Positions 35,186 to 46,815 of a stretch of DNA of 64,000 nucleotides are shown in pieces. The notes below the pieces were generated by a model that did no database searches, was not told the origin of the DNA, and saw only the letters and a list, made by a program, of their open reading frames with translations. Every line of letters starts with the position of its first letter. Position 1 is the first letter of the stretch. The stretch comes from Rhodosorus marinus. Its lineage: Eukaryota; Rhodophyta; Stylonematophyceae; Stylonematales; Stylonemataceae. The stretch is taken from NCBI GenBank assembly GCA_029953675.1, contig JAMWBK010000005.1, positions 2,437,001 through 2,501,000 of the forward strand, given 5' to 3'. The translations under genes and the position numbers were made by a program.

Positions 35186-36060
35186 CTAGTGGGACTTTAG
35201 AAGCAGAATTCCTTTGTCCCCAGGGTACGGGTACCTTTCGAGATCGAAAGCCTCCCGGACATGTTCCGGGACGAATCTTCCTCCAAGGTAGTGTGCTCCT
35301 TCGAAGTTCTGCACAGCAGCCTGGGAAAGGTGAAGTTTGCCGATGTTGAGAATGAGGGAGGAAATATAATTAAGAGTACAGGGCACAGGTATTCGCTGAC
35401 CTTGGGTGCTGTCAATGAAATCACGCAATCTGGGTTCTCAATCCTGACGGAACCTTGATCATGTTCCTTGCCGTCCACATCCCAGCCAGATGGCACATCT
35501 ACACAGACAACTTTCGAACTCTGTTGGGAGTTGATCGACGAGATGACCTCTCGAAAGGGGTCTCGGACACTGCCCTTAAAGCTAAACCCGAAAATCGAGT
35601 CCAAGATTACATCGGCGGGGGTAAACTCTGATACAAACTCAATGTTTTCGGCGTCTAGCTGTTTCCGCAACTTCGAATAGTGTTCGTTCCTTCCCTGTTT
35701 GGGGTACAGAACTTGCACCTTGTACCCGAACTGCTTCAAATGTCTCGCAGCGACAAGACCATCACCACCGTTATTCCCCGGTCCCGCGACGACAATGACG
35801 CTACAGTCCGGGGACTTGACGAAGTCAACGACTGCTTGTGCGACGGCAAGACCAGCCAACTCCATCAACTGCTCAAGTGTGAAGCCAACCTCAGCTCCCA
35901 TCAAGCTCTCGTCGACTGCTGCAGCGGTCTCAGCATTGAGATACTTCATCGAGCGCAGAACCGCTAGCTTTCGGGAGACGTGCCTTATACTTTGCGCACC
36001 GGCACGGTGCCTTTGAAATTTGCTCAGCCGTGATATCCCGAATTCCGCAAATCCAATCAT
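35186..36060 (-). CDS. NAXE: NAD(P)H-hydrate epimerase (YjeF_N)
   Basis: NAD(P)HX epimerase interconverts R and S forms of hydrated NAD(P)H so that the dehydratase can repair them. Two exons keep phase: 36060-35401 and 35320-35186, giving 264 residues. The signature GPGNNGGDGLVAARHL (about 91-106), DSIFGFSFKG and VCVDVPSGWDVDG are present, and the second exon has HYLGGRFVPE and the usual ending (YPYPGDK). About 38 residues precede the fold. They are Arg/Ser-rich and free of acids in the middle (RLSKFQRHRAGAQSIRHVSRK), which suggests organelle import. The upstream frame stays open past 36060 but only with non-ATG codons. It is a free-standing epimerase, not fused to the dehydratase or to PNPOx. 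Confidence 0.93.
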
Positions 36061-38028
36061 GCTCCTGCATCTCACCGATGGTACGTTCCCCAAGTCCGCA
36101 GTGATCAGCTGTCCAATGCAAATGCTGTGTCATGAGCCGCGAAGATGGTTTGACCATGGTAGATATCAAGCAAATGTCCCGATGGGAAGCGGCGATGGTA
36201 CGCGATACCGGATTGGATGACTTCTGTGGGTACTCTGCAATCAGATTTTGGAAATTGGAGCACCTGCACTACTACTTGGGGTACCGATACGCAAGAGAGC
36301 GGCTGGATTTGATACCAATCAAGAGATTGGACGGGTGCATGATACTAAAAACTTAAGTTTGTCTAGAGTAGTCTTCTAGAGGCCGGTTAGTTCGTCGTTC
36401 GAACGCGAGGGTCCTTTGTTAAGCACTCGGGCCCCAGAAAATAGAGGACACTGCAGCTTAACAGACGCAGTATCTCCGAAGTCGAACATGTACTCTATGT
36501 GGTAGTAGCTGGTGAAATCAATAGCTTTCCTCGCACAATGCTCTCGTGGTTGGCTAACATTGGGTTAACCAAAAGCACGCCGTTCTTCAGTCAAACAGAA
36601 CACACAGTCATAGATGAGGGAAGTGACAGGCTGATGCGAATACGATTGTCTCCTCGCCTGGACATCCTTCCAGGAGTAGAACGGACGAACGCCAAGTCTG
36701 CCGAGGATACTTATTCGTTCGTTGTTGCAACTTGTTAAAAGGAGACGCTCCAGACATGGCGACTGGAAAGGACAGTCCCACCCAAGGCCGACAATCGGAC
36801 AGTATACATAGTTAGGATTCTAGGCACCATGATTCGATGCCGTTGAAGGACCTAAGACTGGGTACAAATGCGCCCTCGGGAGCAGTTCTCCTAAAGTAAT
36901 CAACCACATACGCCGTGAAACTCAACCGACCCAACGGACAGAGGCGAAGGACTGCTATCACTAAGTATCTGACTTCTTTCTTCTTTCGGGTACCTTAGCT
37001 GCACCCGAACAACGTTCTGATGCTAATATGATAGCTTCTCCTTCCTCGCCGATCTTCAAGATGCACCATCAGTGCTCTCGTCAGCACAGTAACTTGACCC
37101 CCAGCATGGCAACAGCTGCAATAAAAAGTGATTCCCATTATTCAATAAATAAAAGGGACATAAACAATGAATAAAAATAAAATGGTAGATATTGGAATGG
37201 AGTTTTACATATTCAATTTAAAATTAGACCTATACTATAAAAACTTCCCAATCATTGTTTACTACCAAGCATATTCAATCAATAATTGCGGTAAGCTGCA
37301 CATAAGGAATAATATTCATGATATTTAAGAAAAAACTTCAAGATTAAATGTAAAATATTTGATCCTACAAGTATATCTACCAATAATGTAGCATGTTCCA
37401 CGAGGAGTCCTAAGTTTATCAATTTTTTAAATCCTAAGCACTTTGGACACGAGGAATGTAGCAAAGGTATTTTCAATCGTATACCTTATAAGGAATACAC
37501 TTATTTGATAAAAAGTAGTATTTATTGATATTATTAATGTAGACAGCGGAATTATTGATGCTCGCCCTTTTTGGAACATTGGACAATTACAGTTGAGGCC
37601 CGCAGATTGGCCAGGGGCCAATGTTTCCCTGGCTAAACCCGTTTTGTGGACTTACAAGAAAACTGCAAGACGCACTCGTTTGAAGATGGTCGAGTGGGGA
37701 AGAAGGAATGGGACGGTGGACAAGTAGAGTGACTTGGATGATTCTGAGAAGGATGTTGAGTGGAATTTAGCTTCAGTACTTATCTCCTCTTTTTTTTGGT
37801 AATCCTTTTGATTTTTTTTTGTTTTGTGCAGTGACCGCGGTAGTTATGGACTGATTGTGAGTGACCCGCTTGTGAAGGAGTATTGGAAGGAGGATATACT
37901 GGAGGGTGAGGGTATTCTTCGGTCTCCGAAGTATAGAGGGACTAGAAATTGACTGGTTTTGGGGCTCGCGCTGTTAGTGGCCTCTGATTTTGTAAGAGGT
38001 CCGCTGAAACGGTTCTGGATTGAAGACC
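36061..38028. other. Intergenic between divergent genes
   Basis: The stretch from 37100 to 37600 is AT-rich with no conserved frame. From about 37680 to 38020 the + strand turns G/T-rich, the leader of the golgin gene. ORFs of 66-80 codons between 36020 and 36740 show no motif. Confidence 0.45.
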
Positions 38029-40440
38029 ATGGAGGCTGCGGAAGTTCATGGTGAGCGCATTGCCTTCCTTTTTACACCCGTTAGAAGTGTATAGGACTCG
38101 TTTTGCTCTTCTGACACGTCCTTTTTGGTTGGTGTATTTGATGATGAAATCAGGTAACATGTCGATCGGAAAGACAGAAACCGAAGTAGAATCCTTGAGA
38201 CGGGAGCTGAAACTCTTAAAGGAGACCACGCGGCTTGAACTACAGGAAGTTAAGCGCAAAGCAAAGGCAGTAATAGAGAAGAGCTCGAAGGAGGTACGAT
38301 GGCTTTGAGGCGAGGCCGCGAACGGTTTAATGGCTTGATTAACTCATCTGTCTCGCTTCGCTGATCGTTTGCTTTTCATTTGTTGACAGAATGAAAGGGA
38401 ACTAGGTGCTCTGCGTGATCAGCTAGAGGAGGCCGTGTCTGTGAGAGAAAACTTGGAAGAAGAGCTGCACACGAGAAAGCTTAAAGTAAGTAGAAGCCGA
38501 GCTCACTGCGGATGCATTGGCCTGTACAGATCAACGTACTGAAACTGTTTTGGCCAATTTCCAGGAGGAGGAAACAGAAAAACGGATTCACGAGTCGAGA
38601 CAAGAGATTTCGGAACTAAGACTCAAACTAGAAGAAGCAGTTTCTCAGAAGGATAAGGTAAATTGAAAACTCGCATTCGTTCTGTGGACGATAGGATTGG
38701 ACTTCGTTCCATGGTCTTGGAAGTGCTCCTTCAAGGGCCATAACGGATTCTAACCGTTTGGCTCCTCGCTGTTGAATTTCAGGCAACAAAATCTGCTGAC
38801 CCGACCGTTGAAACATCTGCGAAAGTCGCTGAACTGGAAAAGATGCTTGAACAACGACAGAACGAGGTATCGAAGACTAAGGAAAAGGCAAAGCAGATGC
38901 TCAAGGAGATGAACGCCGAGAAGCGCGAATTGGAGGCTCAGTTCAAGGTCGAGCTGGAGGAGAGTGCCAAGAAATTGAGCGAGGTTGACAAATCCAGTCT
39001 AGCCACAGCAAAGGACCTGGCCGAGGTAAGGTTGAAACCATGGGAAAGCTCAACAGACTACAGAGGTGGCTTTTAATCCGCATGTCGCCGAAATTCTTCA
39101 GGCCAACAAAGGCTTAGCAGGTGCCATGGCAACGATTAACGACCTGCAAGCGACTCTAAAGCAGTCAAAGCTGGACAGGGAGAGCTCAAGGGTTGCCGTT
39201 GAGTCGGCGCATGCGAGGGTTGAGGCGCTTGAGGCGCAGTATACAGAATATAAGGAGCACGCGAGAACCGCTCTCGCGGAGAAGGATTCAGCCATAGCGA
39301 AATTGAGGGATAGCTCTCGTGTGGTGGACGAAGATGTACAGTTCCAGATAGCTGAAGGACACGCCAGAGCGGAGAAACTCGCTGCAAAGCTGGCGGAGAT
39401 GAGTGTTGTAGAACATAACTTGGAGGTTAGTGATTTCGAGACCTTTCGATGTATTCACTGTTGAGTAGAGCCCGTGATCTGAACGCCATCAGAGGGCTTT
39501 TAATTTAATTTGTTGATGCGGGGCTGCTAGCTGGGCGAACAGCAACTAAGCCATCCTTGCGAAACCACTCTTTGCTCCCAGGTTGCCGAGGAAAGGTCGA
39601 GAGCCATGGAAGCTAGAATCGCAGACCTTACTGGACAGCTTGCAACATCCTCCTTGAAGGCTTCGCAGAAAGAGGTTGAGATGGAAGATGCAAAGCACTT
39701 GCTAGATAGCGAGATCGAGCTTCAGAGAAGACGCGCCGAAACGGCAGATCAAAGGAATGCGCAAACTTTGGTTCGCATGCGCATTTTAGAGAAATGTCTC
39801 GAGGACGCCGAAGCAACAAACAAGAAGCTAATGGAGTTGCATAGTGAAGAGGTTGCAAAGAGCAAGCGTGAATTAGAAGAACTAGAGTCCCGGCGAAGGA
39901 AGGACAAGCAATCAGCTGACGCTGCAAGGCGGACCGTAGAGGCCGCTATGAAAGCGTACTCACCTGTGCCCGATTCGCTGGATCTGGACGATGTAAGTGT
40001 TGGCGAAAGGATCCTGCAGTTCAGTTCATCATATTCACTTTTTCCCTGCCATCTAACGGTCTACTTCTTTCGCTTTCCAGGCAAAACCTCTGCTGGACGA
40101 CGAAGTAGATGAGATGCGGGAACAACTGAACGACTCCGTATCAATGAATAAGATGTATGCCGAACAGCTTGCTCTACTCAAAACTGAGATTCGCTCAATG
40201 GAAGCAAGTGAGGAGAGAACCAGTCGACTATCAGACAACCTTCAGTACGACTACCTGAAGAATGTTATAATCAAATTCATTGAGACAGATGATTTCAACG
40301 CGCTGATGCCGGTGCTCGCTAATGTCCTCGCGATGACCCCTGAGGAGATCGAGGAAGTAAAAAATAAGAGAGAGGACAAGATGATGAGAAGCCCTTCATT
40401 ATTGCGAAGTGAATCATGGAAACTCCCGAAGATGTTTTAG
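38029..40440 (+). CDS. GRIP-domain golgin, coiled-coil
   Basis: Golgins of this type tether vesicles at the trans-Golgi and bind ARL1-GTP through the GRIP domain. Exons keep phase: 38029-38050, 38154-38293, 38390-38485, 38565-38657, 38783-39025, 39102-39425, 39582-39992 and 40081-40440, giving about 562 residues. Nearly the whole protein is heptad-rich coiled coil (ELKLLKETTRLELQEVKRKA; LEEAVSQKDK; KRELEELESRRRKDK). The C-terminal GRIP domain (about 498-537) reads LQYDYLKNVIIKFIETDDF and contains the conserved Tyr needed for ARL1 binding. After it comes MTPEEIEEVKNKRED and a short tail. Exon 1 codes only seven residues and one base. The length suits golgin-97/GCC88-type rather than golgin-245. 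Confidence 0.9.
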
Positions 40441-40747
40441 AGGTCTCTGAGAAGGGTTTTCGGTGATTCGCATTGCCTAATGATGTGAGGTGATGGACAG
40501 AGAGAGGGCGTGACCACAGGTCTCATGGCGTAGAGTCGTTTTTGATCAACCGTATATTTAACTTATGAAGTCGCTAATAGAAGATAACGAATTTTTGTGA
40601 AAACGGGTTCTTTTGAGTCTTGACTACATGCAAGAAGCCACGGAAGAATACCATGGAAGAGGTGTTTTTTTCCTCGCGCATGTTCACACGCACGCTGAGG
40701 TACTGCAGAACCACATACATGATTATCTGAGGGCATTTGGCAGTCAG
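40441..40747. other. Short gap between convergent genes
   Basis: These 307 nt separate the golgin stop from the stop of the CCCH-finger gene. They probably hold both 3' untranslated regions. Confidence 0.5.
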
Positions 40748-42466
40748 TTAGACCCCCGAAGTGCACAAGATGTCCCTCAATTGAATGATGAAGTCCGCAA
40801 CTTGAGAAAGACCTTGGGCGAGTTCAAGCTGCAGATAAGACAAGAGCAAAAAACCCTCGATATGAGGACCAACAAACGCTACTAACACAGATCTCCGACA
40901 CAGCGTCACCGTACCTGAGTCTCGTTAGTGATCAGCGTAAACCTGTACGGGTTCGTGCTTGTGTGGGCTGCCCACTGGCATGGAACATCAGGACCCGCTC
41001 TGGACGAACGGAGCAAGCTTTTCGACGACTTGTCCGGTTGTAGGACAACCTTTATCGAGCTCGCAATTCTTAAGCCGTAATCACCCTTAAGCGAGCGAAG
41101 AATTCTGGCAATCACGGGTTTATCCGCTGTTTTACCAGAACATATTTCTAGCACTTCTCGAAGCTCCGGATGGTACTTGAGGTTTAGTACAGCATCGCAA
41201 AACCACGTAATGTGTTCCAAGAACTTTCTCACACTCAGAACCTGAACAGAAGAAAACAATTCAGTCCGCGTTCGAGAGACGCTTTTCCTCACCCTAGGGG
41301 CTTCGCACCTTTGTCTGATAGTTTGCTGATGCCATTGGTAACCTCTGAGGATTTCTTCCGAGTCGATCGTCTATTTCTTCCAGGAACAAGCGCCTCACCA
41401 CGGTCCGGTCAAACTCAGCTCCTTTCATCGCGTTCGTGAGTCTCTTGCATATTCCTTCAAGTCTCTCCTCGGCTTTCTTAGTGTTAAAGTCCTTGCTGTA
41501 CCTCCACCCTCGTCTACCACGGATCCAATCTTCGAGACCAGCCTTTGGGCAGTCTAACATAGGCAGCAGATCGTCCAGGAACCTCAGGGAATGAACGGAA
41601 CACTGTGTGACAAACAGCGCATTCGTACAATCGTCTTCCAGTATCCTTGTTCGTGGATCGATCGATGCCAACCGCGAAGCAATACCTTCCTCGAGCTTTC
41701 TGAAGACAGCGAGCCTTTCTCCGAGAAAGAGCCAACTACCGTGTAGGTAAGGACATTTTGAACAGGACTTTCCGTCTATCCATCTGCTGCAGGATCTCCT
41801 ATCTTCAATGAACGAAACAACATCCTCTACTTGATTGTAGGACCTCCCGTAGACTGCATAAGAATGTACTCCATCGACACTGCACTGGACGACCTCCGAG
41901 GATCTTAAAGAACCGTATCGAGCACTCTCTGCTAGAATAATTTCAGAATTCCTTTCGGAAGCACTGAAAGGTTTGACTACTCCATGCAGACTGAAGCACA
42001 CTGGCCTCTTGCATTGAATTCCTTTCCTGAAGTTTTGACACATCGACCTCGGGAGTTCAGTGGCAATCGTCCTTCCGAGCTCCCTGAGGTGATGCATCTG
42101 GTCAGACTCATTGTTATTCGTTTCGATAAACTTTTTTCCATTCTTGATCTTCAATCTCCAACGTCTGCTCTCGCACGTCTTGCTCACCAGCTGCTCGCAA
42201 CGTTTCCACTCGTCCGCAGACACCGGGACCTGCGTACCGTGCTTTTGAACACATCCGCATGGACGTCCAGAAAGCCATTCTCTGCACAGGTCTGGATTAA
42301 TTCTCAGCGTTTGGATGGTTTCGGCGAGGTTTGCAACCTCCGGATCAGAGGGGACTTTCGCAGTCGAGCTTTTCAACCTAGCCTTAAGTGCGATCTCGGG
42401 TAGCTCGTCGACCACGTACACGGTGCCAGCTCGAAGTAGCTCTTCTTCGTCCAGAATCAATGCCAT
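40748..42466 (-). CDS. Unrecognised protein with three CCCH-like zinc fingers
   Basis: I do not recognise the family. Three exons keep phase: 42466-41309, 41241-40915 and 40828-40748, giving 521 residues. Three Cys3His clusters share one pattern, Cys-x8-Cys-x(1-4)-Cys-x3-His: CREWLSGRPCGCVQKH (about 61-76), CQNFRKGIQCKRPVCFSLH (about 143-161) and CSRWIDGKSCSKCPYLH (about 228-244). They resemble the RNA-binding CCCH fingers but with a long Trp/Phe-containing first loop. The C-terminal half (about 260-521) is helical in character, with FLDDLLPMLDCPKAGLEDWI and KFLEHITWFCDAVLNL, and has no known domain. The last exon is only 27 codons. It is likely an RNA-binding or nuclear protein. It lies 966 nt from the end of UTP7 on the same strand. 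Confidence 0.8.
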
Positions 42467-43432
42467 GCTTGTAATCGAAAAATGCTTTCAAGTGCCCTGT
42501 AATGTTATGGCACCACAAACCTGGCCAGCGAACGGCCTCCCTGCAGCCTTCCAGGCGAAAGAACATAATCCCGAAACAGAAATATCGCCGTTAATTCACA
42601 ACCCCTGGTGTTTAAATTCAAAATAATTGTATTTTGAAAGTTTATTCGATTGTTCTTGGAACGATCAAAATGTTTCGAGGGGGGACATTGCTGACACCCA
42701 TATCATGTTGAACCTCTTAGTCGATCATCGCACTTCAGATAATGCTTTCTACCTCGGAAACTTCACCAGACTTCCGCGGACTGTGCATGGCTGTCAGTGA
42801 TTCAGATCCGCATGCCTGGGTTCATCATCCGCTTTGTCGGGCGTGGCCAGTGTCAAAACTGAGGTAGTATGGAAGATGATTTGCGCTCTGGATGGTAATG
42901 AGTCTGCTCTTTGAGCGATGCTCGGCTTGCCCATGACGAAATCGTAGTTCAAGAAAGCTGAGCACCATGGACTCACATGATCTTGGTCAGATGAGTAGTT
43001 GCGGACTTCCTCATTCGCCAATCTTGACTTTGAAACATGCTCCCGTGACAGCGAAGCGGAGGACGTCCCGATGGAAATCAAGATTCAGGAAGATATTGTC
43101 GAAGTAAACAAGTCCACATTCCCTTCTCATGACAAGGTGTCGGAGAACTACCAGTTGAATGGTTCTCAACGGACGCTGTGGTATGATGATCGCGCGGGAG
43201 CTGTAGATACGTTGAACTCAAGAATCGAGACCGGCAGTTCAGAAACCCTTTCTTCCATTCGGAAATTTATCCATTGAGGCAGCAGATACGTCCATATAAA
43301 ACACGCCAGAAGCCCTTTAAAGAGCACATCGTACCCCGTGAGCCTGCTACCAAGCCGAGCATCCCTTGTGCCAACCTCACTGAGCCTGTTATTTACATCG
43401 TTGGGCTGTACAAAAATCTCTCCAAACAGGTA
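42467..43432. other. Gap upstream of the CCCH gene and downstream of UTP7
   Basis: No conserved gene. A 93-codon plus-strand frame at 42999-43277 lacks an ATG start at its head and motifs. The region presumably holds the CCCH gene promoter and the UTP7 3' end. Confidence 0.4.
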
Positions 43433-45714
43433 TCAATCAGTCTTCTTCTCAAACCTTTTGAGCACTGGGTCGACGAATTTCTCCTCCTCCCTCTTCGGTT
43501 TCGCCTGCTCTTTTCTTTCCTGAAGAGCCTTTCTGATGCTGTCGGACATAGACGAGAGGCACTTTAGCTGACCCGTGGACGAGCGCGGGGGAAAGAAGCC
43601 ATATGCTGGGGAAACCGAGCCTAGTCATCCCTGTCGCCGCATACCTTTCGGACTTTTCATCCACAACGTTATGTTGCTTCCTCCTCAACCTCTTTGCGAT
43701 CTTGTTTCTTCCTCGCGTCTTCTTCTTCTGCAAACTCTTGGCCCGCTGCGCCCTCTCAGCCTCTTTCTTCCTCAGTTGTATATCCTTCAATCTCTCGGCA
43801 GGATCCTTGTCAATACCTCCAATGCTCGTCGGGTCAAGCGATATGGTTTCAGGTTGCAACTTCTCCATCAGAGACCGAACCTCACGTTGGCGGCGTTGCT
43901 TAGACGTTTCAAACGGATTCGGAAGGGATGAGTCAAAATTCGCGACACCGGCTCCGGGTACGATCATATTGCAAAATCCTGTATGAACCGGATCACACGC
44001 CGTGAAACAAAAAAAATTAAGCAAACGATTCCCAACATGGGTTTGACATGGACGTTGGAAATGGTTGTCCTCGTCATGTACACCAGCTCTCAGATGACGT
44101 TACTCAGCTGTTCACTCCTCGAAAAATTCCTTCTTCTTGGTGAGGATCGGATCATGTACTTATCACGGTAAAGGAGCTTCCCGTTGCTTATCGAAAGTGG
44201 CAGATGGACCACATTGAAAGCATACTGGGTGAACATGCTTGAGCATCGCAACATACGATCCAGATGAGCATTCCACACGCAGCCGAACGACGCCGTGGAA
44301 CGACTCTGTCGGTGTTCCGACCCATCGAGTAAACAACGAACGCCTCGTCCAGCTTGATACAGATACATGTCCATTTTGCGCTCCCCGAAAAGAAGGAAAA
44401 CTGAAGAGTGCACTATAGAGTACTGCCAGTCCAAGCTGGTTTCACAGAGTATTGTTTGACTAGTTGTTTTCGTTTGGCAAGTCTGTCCCTACCTTTCGAG
44501 TGGGAAACTCCAAGAACATCTTCATACGGACAAAACGAAAGACTTTCAACCACCTTTCCAGGATACAGATTCTCCATGTAAGGAGCTCCTATTGTCGATT
44601 CGGAAAAGATGTCCTTATAGAGCTTAACGTTTGGACCAAAGCTCAGAGCAAGGAGGTTTCTTTGAGAGAATATCGATCTGTTCGCAGCGACCGGAAGTCG
44701 TATACTATGTTGTTGCGAAGTAGCAAATTAAGATGAGTGCATGGTTAAGAATTGCTATTGAAAATGTTTAGAGTTGTGGATAAGCAGGACTTACCAGTTG
44801 AGTTTCTTGTATGTTCTAAGATCATAAATATTACAATATGCGTCTGATCCCGAGGTCAGCATGTATGTGCCATCCCGTGTGATAGCAATGGAGTTGATGG
44901 ATCCGCGGTTTGCTAGGATCCTCACCAAAGGTTCGCTTGAGATAGGGCTCCATAGAGCTACTGTTCCATTGGAATGACCAGTAGCGATACAGGCGTTGAA
45001 TGGATTCAGGGTTATCGAGCTTGCTCCGCCGATGTGTGCTGTTTTCAGCTCTGCGACGACTTCTCCAGTTGAACTATCCGTATATTGAAGCCCTCCTCGT
45101 TCGCCAAGGCTTGCGAGAAGGAAGTGGTATGGGAGAAATTCAAGTCCAATTGGATTGATGTGTTTTCTCAATACGTGCAATTCTATTCCAGAAGAATCGT
45201 AGATCGCGGCGTATTTCCTCTGCGCAAGCGCGAAGTAGCTATCGTTGTGTAAAAACGTTCCATCTCGTACCGTTTGGTTAAGATAAATCTCAGACAACGG
45301 CTGCATTTTTGTCCAGTTTGTGACGGATACATGTCCATTCCTGCCGTACACCAAGAGCAGCTTTCCTGACCTCGAGTATTGTGCGCTATACGGACCCAGC
45401 CCAGTCTTTCCCAGCTCAAGTTTGAAAGACCCACGGATCTTTGTCGCAGTATCAGAACATTCCAGAACTTGCTCCTGAGTTACTTTAAAAGTCCTTTCCA
45501 GCGGTCCTTCCGCCTCCAAAAAGCCGGTCCTCTCAGTCAAAGTCAACTGAGACAAGTGCGCAGTCCTCTCAGCGGCCGATAGACTCTCTTTCTTCAGCGC
45601 CTTCAACTTCCCGCGAAGTTTGCGGTCGTCAGAAACATCCTTATCCAGCCTCAAATCGGCGTTCCTAAGCACGTCACCCACCTTCATACCACTGCTCTCA
45701 TCCTTCTTACTCAT
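43433..45714 (-). CDS. UTP7: SSU processome WD40 protein UTP7/WDR46
   Basis: UTP7/WDR46 is a nucleolar WD40 protein of the small-subunit processome, needed for early 18S rRNA processing. Four exons keep phase: 45714-44795, 44704-44493, 43978-43645 and 43538-43433, giving about 523 residues. The N-terminal 85 residues are helical and Lys/Glu-rich. WD repeats follow (GPYSAQYSRSGKLLLVYGRN; GASSITLNPFNACIATGHSN; SINSIAITRDGTYMLTSGSD). The diagnostic BING4-type C-terminus is present: SLSFCPYEDVLGVSHSKG, then MIVPGAGVANFDSSLPNPFE, ETSKQRRQREVRSLMEKL and ISLDPTSIGGID, ending in a very basic tail (KKKTRGRNKIAKRLRRKQ). Intron 2 is 514 nt, the longest intron placed in the window. The last exon (KALQERKEQ...LKRFEKKTD) was found by phase and restores the usual C-terminus. 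Confidence 0.93.
43979..44492 (-). other. Long intron 2 of UTP7
   Basis: The intron begins GTAGGG at 44492 and ends CATACAG at 43979. It is several times longer than most introns here. It contains an open frame of 115 codons on the same strand (44434-44090) with no recognisable motif. Confidence 0.7.
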
Positions 45715-46815
45715 CCCTTCCCGGTGCAAAAAAAAACGCAATCTCTTACACCTTAAACCTCAACAAGTTACTACTAACATATTTCTTATCTGTCTCGAAC
45801 TCTTAAAACCATACCAAAAGATACCGCAAGCATCTCATCAAAGTGTACCCAAACCTACTCCCCCACCGTTCCCCCCATTCATTCCGATAGACACCGACCG
45901 GGAACGTCCCTCGAAGACGGTACAATCCCCCCCAAAGAATCAAATAAATTAGAAGAATTAATTCCAAAAGACACGTGGGATAAATTAATTGAATTAAACG
46001 ATACATATGGACACATGTTGATATATTATTCAATATGTACAACACGTGTCCATAATTCATTGGCATTTTACGGACTTTTTCGATTGTTTTTGGGTGGGGT
46101 TGACGGTTTTTTGGTGAGTGTGAATAGCAAGTTCAGAACATGCGTGACGAAGGTGCTGAACATGATGGCTTCGGTGATCCGTTCCCGCCGAATGTTCCAT
46201 TTTCACATACATTTTTTCAGATTTGCGTTGTATCGTTTCACTTTTCCAATCGACATGGGGATTTCTGCAGGCGGCGGTTTGCCCACTGGAACGCCATTTG
46301 CCTACGCTCGGAAATGGGAATCAAAAGTCTGGTTTTCGATCGGGGTTTGCGATTTTAACGATCGTCTTTACTGGAGTGGATGTGCGAAAGCAAGTTAACG
46401 AGACATAGATTATGAGTTAAATAGCGCGTAATGCAAATGTTTCTTCTCGCTGGGAGCAAACTCTTAACCCATCCGTGTTCCAGAAGGTTCCGATGTGCTC
46501 CGGAATTGCCTAAGCTGCAGCCTTGGAGGCTGTCCCAGCTGGTCTTTTTTGGTTCTTTGTAACAAAAGGCTTTCGAGCATCCTACTGCTGTCCAAGGATC
46601 CTCCAAGCTTTGTTTGTCGACGAGAAATTGCGATTGGCTTCTGACACATTGGAAAACAATCCAGATATGTATCGGAGTGGAAGATGGTGGCGCAGTTCTT
46701 GCAGCCTCCCTGGTCAGTGTCATGCGTAGCAAACAATTGCGACTCCGCTCCGCTTCTGGTTCACATATCGCTTTGCCTCACCAAAGTTCCTGTTTGGATC
46801 TTCACGCTTCTCCTA
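45715..46815. other. Intergenic; UTP7 leader and CDKC 3' flank
   Basis: From 45715 to about 45960 the + strand is C/A-rich, the G/T-rich leader of UTP7. A near-perfect hairpin lies at 46006-46054. From 46140 to 46800 short open frames on both strands have no motif. Confidence 0.45.
46006..46054. repeat. Near-perfect hairpin with 15-nt arms
   Basis: TATGGACACATGTTG pairs with CAACACGTGTCCATA across a 19-nt AT-rich loop, with one mismatch. Confidence 0.75.

Noticed and set aside
35250-35268. Palindrome TCCCGGACATGTTCCGGGA
   Set aside because: It lies inside the last NAXE exon and has a mismatch at its centre arms; codon constraint explains the sequence.
42999-43277. 93-codon plus-strand frame between the CCCH and UTP7 genes
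   Set aside because: Starts at TTG, shows no domain, and no splice sites extend it convincingly.
44090-44434. 115-codon minus-strand frame as a separate gene
   Set aside because: It lies wholly inside UTP7 intron 2 and has no known motif.
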